Positions 47,649 through 59,600 of a stretch of 64,000 nt of DNA are shown here, piece by piece. The notes under the pieces were generated by a model. That model saw nothing but the letters and a program-made list of their open reading frames with translations. It was not told where the DNA came from and did not search any database. The position numbers and the translations under genes were made by a program. Position 1 is the stretch's first letter. Every line of letters starts with the position of its first letter. Location of the stretch: contig NC_039480.1 of NCBI RefSeq assembly GCF_003590095.1, positions 5,619,328 through 5,683,327 on the forward strand, read 5' to 3'. The DNA comes from Trichoplusia ni (lineage: Eukaryota > Arthropoda > Insecta > Lepidoptera > Noctuidae).

Positions 47649-50600
47649 CTGTTGAAAAGGAAACATAGGAAATTAGTTAGTTTTATTTCAATGTTACAGT
47701 GGCCTTGAGGACCTGTGGAGGGATTTATATGCATGAAGTGCAGGTTCAAAACCAAAGCAGGCAATGTATTAATGTTGGTTTTTATTATGTTAAATGCCAA
47801 CATAAATGCATTATCTTAAGCTTTTTTTGTACTTAGTCATCACAATTATTTTGTGAATTAAAATCATCATCATCCACAGCCTGAGTACTCCCACTGCTGG
47901 GCATAGGCCTCCCTTTTCTCGTGCATATTTCTACGGTCCTGTGCCAGCCTCATCCAGACTCGACCCGAGACCTTTACTATGTACTATGTGACATGATTTT
48001 TTCAGTGTAAGTTTTGTAGTTTTATACACGGTGATTTTTTAGTCGTCTCACAAAAGCAACCCAGTTCATGTATCCGACGTAAAATACCCCTAGGCGCGAT
48101 TATTATTTTTTATCATCAACTAAGATAATAAGTACGAACAAGAGAGATCTGAAATATACTCTTAAAAATGATAAAAACGCCGCCGTCCGCGCCCCTCACC
48201 ATTGTTACAAGGCTCGGACCGCGCTCGCAACAGAGCTGTGTTTCTAAAAAACTACGAATTGCATCATAATATTGAATAAAAATTGAATTTTAAATTTATT
48301 CAAATCTCATAAATACCTATTTTTTTATCATGAACGTGTTCTAGTCATGGGATACATGAACTGGGCTGCTTTTGTAAGACGACTAAAAAATCACGGCGTA
48401 TATAATAATGAATACGTATTTTTTCATAAGTCCTACAAACATAAATTGGTCAAATTACAACGGACGAAACTTAGAGCAACTCTTGAATGACGTGATAAAA
48501 TGAAAAATACATAATATATGTATAATATTTTTGTAAATCTATCCGACGGACTTAACACATTTCTATATCACCAATCACCTTCTTCTATATCACCAAAATG
48601 GCTGAACAATAAATACTCACAATGTCCTTGACCATTTCGTCCTTGCCGTCGACTCGCTGGACCCTGAGGATGTGGTAGCAGAAGTCCAAGGCCTCAAAAC
48701 GCCTCTGTTGGCCTAACAGGGCTATGATGGTACAGCCGGCCCAATGGAGGCCTTCACCGAACAACTCCCTAGAAACAAAATAGTGTTTTTATACACAGAC
48801 TTTTCTTGTTTCCTTGTTTGTCGTTCCGGTTGAATTACTGAAATTGAATTTTGAGGGGATCGTCCGACTAGTTTCACACCCAACCGGAGTCATTAATCAT
48901 GAGTTGACGCATCGACGGAGTCAGGAAAAGTAAGCCGTTGCATCATTTAAGATAAAAAGAATCTAAAAACCCAGGTTTTGTAATGTTCTAAAATTATTAT
49001 TTTAATCTTTGTTGTTTGTCTGATAGCGAATAATTTGAACGAACACGAGCAAATTATTTTTCGATTCGACAAAAGTCAAAGTCACTCCATTCAAATTTTA
49101 TCAAAACCGGTCCTGATGTTTTTATATTTGTAAATTGCATTGTCATCGGTTTTGAAGCTACCCTGAAAACTTCAGCCTGCTAGCTTATCGAGCCTCAAAA
49201 TGGAGTTGCAAAAATCCAACCGGAACGACAAACAAACAAGAAAAGTGAGTGTATAAAAACGTGGGCAAACGTAAACTCAATTAAAATTAACTATTACTTA
49301 CTCGACAGTAAACTGCGTTTCCCCAACCGGTATACAGTATAGGAACTGTAACGCCGACCACAGTCTGAAACAGTTAGACAGGTTTAAATTAGGTTAGGTG
49401 GGAAACAACACTTTGCCCAACAGTGGGCTTGGTAGTGGACGTCGGTGGGATGGTTAAACGTATAATAGTTAGTTGAACTGGGTTTGCCCACATGTGGGCT
49501 TAACTATGGACACCGTTGAGTGATTGGATATGCTAGTAACCCAGTATTGTGTGTACTGGTGTCGTGGGCTAGATTCAGTAAGAAACTTTGGGGAGCCTAA
49601 AAACTATTATTTGCCCAGCGTTTGTCCAGCAGCGGGGTTAGCTCTTTCAACCCATAAGTGGTTTTATCAGACATAATTATATGTAGCCTAGCGCTTGCCC
49701 AGCACTGGGCAAAACTAAAAAACTCCCATCCATCTTAAACAGAAACACACAACTTCCCAAACCATGCCCAACGTTGGGCTTACCTGTGGAACTCGTTGGT
49801 ATCATCAGTGTGGGTCGGGGGGGCGGGCCACTGCGGCGCGGAGAGGCAGCCTCTCAGACGGCGGAGTACCACAGAGAACAAGGAGAGGCCACAACAGAGG
49901 CGCTCGCGGGTCAACAGGTCACCCTCACGAGATAACTGGCCTTGCTGTTGGGGAAAAAGTTGGGAAAATATATGTTTTTTTTTCTCTAGCCCACTGTGTC
50001 CCACTGCTGGGACAAAATATATGTTAAAGTAAGATAAAAATGTTTGTTACCGTCACATGCGATTGGAGTAAAACTATTATTATTTTAAAAACGCCTCCCG
50101 CAGGAAGGAACTCATTTCCTTGTATCGCGGAGTGATTCACAAACATTCAAGCACAAAGACACCCAGACTCAGGACAAGCATTCGTGGATCACAAAAACGC
50201 TTGTCCTACGCGGGGATCGAATCAACACGTCGCGCTCAGTGGGCTTGGCGTGGTGACCTCAACCACTCCGCTATCGTGCCATTTAAATATTTAATAATCA
50301 ACTTTAATTATTGAATAATTAAAATAATATTGTAAATTCAGAATGGGACGGTACACTCAAGGTCAATACAATGAATTTTCAGAAATTAAACTAATTTTAC
50401 TGATTTTATCGCGGTTCTGCTCGTGACCATGGTACCTGCAAAGGTGTCGAAACGTCGGAAACTAAAATCTAAAATTAAACCGCGATAAAATCCGTATAAG
50501 TAGTTTCATTTCAATACGAAAACTGACATTTGAGGCCAATTTTCATTAATTCATCGGCCTTTGTAAATAGCAGAATAGGGATGACGACAATTTTTTTTGC

Positions 50601-53600
50601 AGTGTCCTTCTTGTAGTTTTTTGTATAATAATAGATACGTATTTTTTAATTTGTCCCGAAAACATAAATTGCCCAAATTACAGTGAATGAAACTTACGCG
50701 TGACGTCACTATTGTGTATAAATTTTACTCTATTGTTACGTCACAAGCTCTCCTAAACTTTAAAGCAGTTAATCTTTGTCAATTCTAGTTTTTCTGAAAA
50801 AGGAAAAAAATACGTGTCTCGTACTTTTCAGTTATCTAACTGAGGGACTAATGAGATTTTTTCTTTTTATACCCAGTCATCATCCATATTGGGGCCCTGT
50901 ATCTAGGGAGCTACGTAACTACGCCACTTACCTTAGCTGTCCCATATTTATCAACATTTTGCACAATCTGTAGCGCCGCGTACTTCGCTTCCAGTCTTTT
51001 CTGCTTCGATTCCGGTTTTTCACCTTCTAATATATAAAACAAAACATTCAAATTTATATACAGTTGATTTTTAAATTATCTTAGGGCCGATTTTTCAATT
51101 ATCAGTTAATTTCTATCCGAGGAAAAAATATGGCCGTTTGACACATTTTCTATACAAAAGCTGTCAAAACGTCAAACATATCCGTCAGATAAAAGTTATC
51201 TGGCGATTGAAAAATCTATACTAGTAAGTCTATACTAGCCGTTGCCCGCGACTTCGTCCGCGTGTAAGTAAGTGTTTAATTTATAGATAAATAATTACAG
51301 CAAAAAAATAATATCCTACTAATATTATAAAAGCGAAAGTTTGTATGTATGGATGTTTGTTCCTCTTTGACGCAAAAACCACTGAACGGATTTATACGAA
51401 ACTTGGTACACAGATAGTTTATAACCAGAATTAACACATAGGATAGTTTTTATCCCGATTTTATGTTCCCGTGGGATCATTTCCGATTCGTATTGAGTTT
51501 AACTAGTAAAGCTTAATTTATGTTGCTTTATGTTTTTTAATTATCTTTACTTAATCAATATCTTGACTTTAACCTGTGCTTACATATAAGAGATAGTATT
51601 CATCATTGGCCTAGCCTTTTCCCAGCTATGTTGGGGTCGGCTTCCAGTCCAACCGGTTTCAGCTAAGTACCAGTGTTTTACAAGGAGCGACTGCCTATCT
51701 GACCTCCTCAACCCAGTTACCAGGGCAACACGATACCCCTTGGTTAGACTGGCTGTCAGACTTTTTCAAGCTTCTGACTACCTGTAACGACTGTCAAAGA
51801 TGTAGGAATAATAGCCGGTGCCTTCCGAAACACGGAGGAACTCGCTATGACAAAGATGGTCACCCATCTACAGACCAACCGCGTCAAGCATAGCTTAACC
51901 TGTGATCGAATCACTTATGCGGTTATAGCTTAGCCACGAGCTCCTCATAAGAGATAGTATTATGAGTAATATATTTTTTTATCCTTTATGCACAACGTGT
52001 ACATATATACAATGTATAGGTATGTGTATCATCTTATATATAAAAATGAATTGCTGTTCGTTAGTGTCGCTTAAACTTGAGAACGTCTGAACTGATTTGG
52101 CTAATTTAAGTCTTGAAATATTCATAACAGTCCAGGGAAGGTTCAAACGGTGAGAAAATCTGGAAAACATCGAAAAAGAAATACTTCGTGGGTGAAACCG
52201 CGGGAAACAGCTAGTATATTATATATTTTATCGGGTAAACGCAGGCGGATCCGCGGGCAACGGCTAGTAAAATATAGAATGGTGATGGTGCGTTGTGATA
52301 CCACATACCTGCGGCGAAGGGTCGCGGCAGAATGTTCTGGAAGGGAGCCGCGTGAAGAAGATCAGTGACTTCTTCTTGACTGAGCGCCTAGAAACAACAA
52401 GACATTTTAATATTTGACAACTTTATAGACTTTTGAAACGACTCCCGCATTAAAGAATTTAGTCCTTGTGTATCTTAGGTTTCACAAACATACAAGTCAC
52501 ATGCACAAAGACACCCAGACTCAGGACAAGCATTCGTGGATCACACAAATGCTTGTCCTACGCGGGGATCGAAACCGCGACAGGACGTGTACAGTGGGTT
52601 TGGCGTGGTGACCTTAACCACTCGGCTATCCGTGCAGTCGCAATTAAATCACTCCTGAATTAAAGAATAAGATGGAAAAGGCTATAGTAAGGCCAACGAG
52701 ACGAGATAAAGAATGTAAACAGATTTTCAGGGGTTCAGAACATTTTTATTCGAATAAACTATTATGAAGTTCGAATTTTAACAAAAATGAAAGAATTAAC
52801 TTGTTCACAACATGGCGGAGCAAATGTTGACAACTGCCGTACTGACTGCTTTCTTGTACCACGAAACACATAACGGCAGCTGTCATCGACCAACTCACGC
52901 CATATATGCGCGTACGAGTGATAAGGACAGGGATAATAATCCCTCGCTATCGCAATGTAACTCAGTAACGGTCCGCTTGTCTCGTTGGCCTTAGTATAGG
53001 ATAATAATAATTTTAAAACCACAGAAGTATCACCATCTTTCATTCATTCATCTAATCATCTCTATTTGTGAACATAGGTGATAGAATACATGAAGGGTCT
53101 TATCTCCACACTCTTTCTTCTCTTCTACTTCTCTTCTATTCTCTTACCTGCTCGATCAGCATGCAGAAGAGTATGATGTTTCCAAGTTCCCGGAAAGCAT
53201 GGAAGAGTTCTGTCCTGGCGTCCGGGTACTGTACTATGTCTGTCAGCTGAGCGTGGTAATAGCCTAGGACACCTGCCAACAAAATATATTGTTAAACAAC
53301 TTTCACACAACGCCATCTTGCGTCAAACTAAGCAAAGCTTGTATTATGAGTACTAGACAGCTGATAAACATACTTATATATTTCTAAATACATACTTAAT
53401 ATAGATAAATTACACCCAGACACAGAACAAATGATCGTGCTCATCACACAAACATTTTTGCTGGGTGAGAATTGAACCCACGACCTCCGGTATAGCAGTC
53501 AGGGTCACTAACCACTAGACCAACAGGCCAATCAGTTATACAGGGTTTACAAAGAAACACAGACACAAATTATTTTCAAATCTGAAAGTTTAAGTTTCTA

Positions 53601-56600
53601 GTCATATATTTCAGACTTAGATTTTAGTTTCCTTCAGATTATTTTTACACTCTTTTTAATATTTATTAGGTTTAGTCAAAAAATCTATTAATATAAGACC
53701 TTAATAATACTTACCATTACCATTCGATCCTAAATACCGTATCACACAATATAAAACCTTAATACAACTCACCATTAGACCCATAATCGTATCTCGGCAG
53801 TTTACAATGCCTGGGCATGGCGGCAGCGAGCGCGCGCGTGAACTGAGCTATGGTACCGTGTAGCAGTCCGCGCGCTACGTCGAGTAGCTCCGAGACTACG
53901 ACGGCTACGCCCTGGTAGCCCAGCAGGCGGACCAGGGCGTGTAGGTGCTGGGCGCCTACGAAACCTGGGTAATATGGGAAAGAATATGTATTTATTAACG
54001 TAATATATAATAATGAATTGGATTAGAACATCTAAGTAACCACGTTTTTTTAAAAAAAAAAAAAAGGAATAGCCGTTTTTAATGTTGTGAATTGCATTGT
54101 CATCGGGTTTGAAACTACCCTGAAAATTTCAGCCTGCCAGCTTATCGGGAAGTGCCTCACAATTAAGTTGCAAAAATCCAACCGGAACGACAAACAAACA
54201 AGAAAAGTGAATCTATAAAAACGTGGGGAAATCCTTCTCATCACACAGACATTTTTTTTTTAATGACTCCCGCAGTAAGGAATTTAATCCTTGTGTCGCG
54301 GAGGGTTTTCCAAACATACAAATCACATACACAAAGACACCCACCTAGACTCAGAACAAGCATTCGTGGATCACACAAACGCTTGTCCTACGCGGGGAAC
54401 GAATCAACACGTCGCGTTCAGTGGGTTTGGTGTGGTGACCTCAACCACTCGGCTATCCGTTTATCCCCTCGGAACCCGCGCCCTCTGAACAGCAGTCAGG
54501 GTCACTAACCACTACACCAACAGGCCTACTCACCACTATACTGTGCGTATTGCGCGGAGTAAGCCAGGCTGAGCTGTTTGGACCCCCACAGGAGCGCGTG
54601 GCCGTACTGCTGCGGCTTCTCCCGGGACACGCCCACACCGAACTGGATGCCGCGGCATTTGACGAACCTGGACAGATAGGGAGGGAATGTAGACCTTAAG
54701 TGCAAAGAGTTATGGTTGAGTTTTGAATGTACTTTGTTGTTTCATGATATTGCATAAAGACGGGGGTTTGTAAAAATAATTAATGTGAACCTTGATTTTA
54801 TTTGATCATGGTTGAATATTGAATATTGTTATTTGATGAAACTGCAGCAAGACGGATCAATTTGATTTTAAAAATTTCAAAATAATGGTATTTAAAAAAA
54901 AATGCGTGGAGAGCGTCCGTAAACCAGTTCTTAAGAAACGCCAAATATTTTGATTTTAGACTTTTCCTTATTCCCGACAGAAAACCCTTTCATTTGATAC
55001 CCATATCATGAGGGTTGATTTCAAACAGCCAGTCCACCATCTTGGGGAGGCCGCCATATTGGATTTGTAATGACTTAACTATTCATATATTTCCATCAGA
55101 ACTCAGAGCGTGTGCAAAATTTCATCCTGAGCGAAGACCGCAAAGTGGGGCAAATTAAGATTCCAAGATTTTCTTACACAGTTTCAAGTGAATTTAATAT
55201 CATTCATTATTGGCCTAGCCTTTTCCCAACTATGTTGGGGTCGGCTACCATTCCAACCGGTTTCAGCTAAGTACCGGTGTTTTACAAGGAGCGACTGCCT
55301 ATCTGACCTCCTCAACCCAGTTACCTGGGCAACACGATACCCCTTGGTTAGACTGGTTGTCAGACTTTTTCAAGCTTCTGACTACCTGTAACGACTGTCA
55401 AAGATGTAGGAATAATAGCCGGTGCCTTCCGAAACACGGAGGAACTCGCTATGACAAAGATGGTCACCCATCTACGGACCAACCGCGTCAAACATAGCTT
55501 AACCTGTGATCGAATCACTTATGCGGTTATAGCTTAGACACGAGCGAATTTAATTTCAAGTGAATTTAATAAAAGAGTGTTGAAAAAACTCACCGATCCG
55601 TAGCAGCGTTATAGCAATAATTCGGCAAAAAATCAAAATTTAACTCCCAGAAAACGTGCAGAGTGATCCTTCCGTACGGAGCGAGGACACCGTGGTCGCT
55701 CTCTCGGAGTATAGCATCGAAATCGTCAAGAGTCAGGTAACGACTCAGGAGCTTGTGACAGAGGCGGTTGACCGAGATCAGACCTTCAAGTTCCTGAGGA
55801 AATATTTCAAGATTTACAAAGCTATCTAGTCAGACAAGTGATAAATATACTTATGTATTGAAAAAGATATGTTATAAAGATAAGTTATAAAACAAACAAA
55901 TAATAAAATCACACAGACATTTGTTCTGGGTGGGAATCGAACCCACGACCTCTGCTATAAAAGTCAGGACCACTAACCACTAGCTGATTAGTAAGGCTAC
56001 ACTGCTAGTTTATCTATAAATTTATACTAACTAACACAGTTTTGGTAAATTCAATGACAAATGTCAAAATACACAAAATGTCTGTACTAAGATTTGTTTG
56101 AACAAGCTCATCTCAGAAATGACTGGTCCGATTTGAATAAATATTTTAGTGTTCTTGGAGAGATAAGAAGTAACATAGAGTTCGTTTTACTTGACAAAAA
56201 AGAACAATATTTTGATTTACAACGGCGCTGCGGGAGATCGCTAGTCATCATCATCCTAGCCTTATCCCAACTATGTTGAGGTCGGCTTCCAGTCTAACCG
56301 GATACAGCTAAGTACCAGTGTTTTACAAGGAGCGACTGCCTATCTGACCTCCTCAACCCAGTTACCTGGGCAACACGATACCCCTTAGTAAGACTGGTTG
56401 TCAGACTTTCTAACATTTAATCCCGGCATTGCCATGGAAACGGGAACCACCGCGCTGTGAACTGAAGTCCACGCGGACGGAGTCGCGGGCAACAGCTAGT
56501 ATTATATATTTGATTGCAATACTTACAACAACACCAGTTATATCGCCGGCTTCGAACTTAGCGACCGCCGCGTCGAGAGCGCGATGCATGTCCGAATTAA

Positions 56601-59600
56601 TACGCTGTGCCACCTGTACGGAAACAATATATTAATTAAAATCGAAAGTTTAATCCTACAGTAATTTTCGTTGGGTTAATCTATACTAATATATAAAGCT
56701 GAAGAGTTTGTTTGTTTGAACGCGCTAATCTCGGGAACTACTGGTTCAAATTGAAAAGTTATAGACCATTCATCGATGAAGGTTTTAAGCTATAGAACAT
56801 CACGCTACGACTAATAGGAGCGAAGATACAATGGAAAATGTGGAAAAAACAGGTCAGATATAAATCATAACTTATATCCTCTAACCACGCGGACGCAGTC
56901 GCGGGCAACAGCTGCTATATAATTGCTGTTCGTTAGTCTCGCTAAAACTCGAGAAAGGCTGAACCGATTTGGATAATTTTAGTCTTGGATGTCTGGATAA
57001 TTTTCTTAGCAGTCCAAGGAAGGTTAAAACGATTATAAAATATTGTACATCAACTATTTGGCACTATGTAATAAAACTACAGTTTCGGAAATTAAACATT
57101 TTAATGGGTAAACACTCCAGTTAGGTCCGCGATCCCGATAAATACGCGTGAATAGACTAAGGAAAAGTTATAAATCATCATCATCACCATCATCATCATT
57201 CCCCTGCCCTTATCCCAATTATTTTATTTGTGGCTGGCGCAAAATGTCATCTTCTTCCATACCTTCCTATCGGCCGTCATCTCACAAGAAACACACATTA
57301 CAGCCATATCGTCTTTCACACAATCCATCCATCGTTTCTTTGGTCGTCCTCTTCCCCTATATCCATCCACATCCATGCTTAACGCCTTCCTTAACACATG
57401 ATTTTCATTCCTCCGCATGACATGCCCATACCACGACAGCCGGTTACCACGTAGTTTCTCTGTAACCGGTGCCAATTTCAAACTTCCCCTTATATACTAA
57501 TTTCTTACTCTATCCGCTCTCGTAACACCACACATTCCTCTTAACATTCTCATCTCTGCTGCATGCAATTGTCTTTCATTCATCCCTTTCGTCGCCCAGC
57601 ACTCTGATCCATACAAGACAGCAGGTATATTAAGTGATGAATTTAAGTAAGTGTTACAAATTAATGCACGTTTCTCAACAAAATAATGAGATCTGAAAGT
57701 AAGTCTGAAAAACAAGACAGAAAACTGAAACTTTCAAATTTGAAACATTTAAAATTAACATATTCAAGCACTGCATGTGTGTGTATGTGTTACCTCTAAA
57801 CACCAAAACAGCTTGAACAATTACGATGAAACTTGACAATCTTTTCATTCTTTAAAAGTGGGTGTTTTATTACACTTTACTTGTATTTTAAAATTGTCTG
57901 GACTTTGAAAGAGACTGTGACTCCTGAGTTTGTTTCGACATTTCTTCTCAGGGTAGTCAGCTAGGAAATGTCGACTCAAACGTTCTCAAAATAGATAAAT
58001 AAAAGTGATGATTTAATATCCTATTTGCAGAATAAATGATTTCATTTCATTTCATTGCCTTATTAAATGATACAACGGTTTACTCACGCGTATATATCGG
58101 GATCGTCCGACTAGTTCCGGACCCAACCGGAGTCCTTAATCATGAGCTGACGCGGCGGGATCGCGAGTCGAAAAATTCATTGCCTGTCTCAAATGATGTT
58201 TGCGATCATGTGTCGTGTGGCAGTGTTAGTACCACCTGCCCCTGGTACTCACCAGCGCGCACAGGTCCACATGCCTGCCCAGCAGCGCGACGTGCCTCTG
58301 CCTCAGCAGGGACGCGTAGCGCCCCGCGCCTGCGCCGGTACTCGCGCCTCTGGCCGCGCATTCGGCTCGATAACGCTTGTCTAGTAACATGCTGGGGAAC
58401 ATCATTTAAGGTGAAATAGTTGCTATTTGGTCACATTAAAGTCGCTTAACGTTGTGCACCTAGACACGGAACAACTTTTTTATATATATAAATGCGGACA
58501 ACATCACATACATTGTTCTGAACCCAAAGTAAGTTGCGAAAGCACTTGTGTTATGGAATTCAGATACAACGAAGGTACAACAAACACCCAGACCCGAGAC
58601 AATGTAGAAATGTGATTTTTTACATTGACCCGACCGGGGATCGAACCCGGGACCTCAGAGCTAGCGACACCTTGAGAGTCTTGAGACTGTGCGTACGCCA
58701 CTCGACCACGGAGGTCGTCAACAAATGATCGTCCTCATAACACAAACGTTTGTCCTGGGTGGGAATCGAACCCACAACCTCCGGTATACGGTAATGATCT
58801 ACTACTCATAATCCAAGGTTTGCTTAGTTTGAGACTAGATGGCGTTGCTAATATCATAAAAACTTAAAATCATCTCACCTGGCAGCCAACTGCTTATAAT
58901 GCGCATAGACTTGTTCAGACAGCTTATAGACGAACTGATCGAAGCATAGATTGACTTCCGCTTCCACCTCATCATAGAGGAACTGTTTCCGGAAGACCGT
59001 GAGCGCGTATTGGGCGGAGTCGTTGTATAGATCTAGGGGGTAGAGGACGTATCTGTGGGGGAGAGAGAAAGAATTATATAGATGTCTCGGTTTTGTTTGT
59101 CAGACGGAAGGACGGATAGACAGATAGGTGAATGGACAGTCGGATAGGCGGTAGTCGAAAGGATGGAGAATAAATCTAACAGTTTGACAGTCGGTTGGGT
59201 GGCAAGGGAGGAAGGTCGGATGGGCGGAAGGGCAGATAGGCGGATCGGCGGATGGACGGACAGAAAATCGATAGGACGAACAGATGGAAAGTCGGATGGG
59301 CCAATGATCAAATGGACAGACCAAAGGATGGACGCACAGTCGATTGGGGTGGATGGGCGGATGGACGGATGGACGGATGGATAGACAGACAGTCTTGATT
59401 GTTATTCAGATTGGACGAACAGTTGGAGTATCCGATAGGAAAATAATCGGATGGATGGACAGATAGACACATAGAAATATAGACATAGTCAGATGGGCAG
59501 ATTGGAAAGATGGACAGAATGAAAGACAGTTGGACGAAGGGTCGAACAGATTAAGGGTGACGAAAGCTCCAATCCCCACTCACTCCATCATAGCCGGCTC

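Noticed and set aside
49764..50027. Overlapping + strand frames of 78-87 residues
   Set aside because: Shadows of Sra-1 exon 15 on the opposite strand.
54263..54508. Frames of 65-81 residues near 54300
   Set aside because: They lie in a family C SINE; the same peptide (RLRTSIRGSHKRLSYAG-like) appears wherever that SINE occurs.
59033..59384. Frames of 73-92 residues on both strands
   Set aside because: Low-complexity translation of the GGAC/GGAT array.
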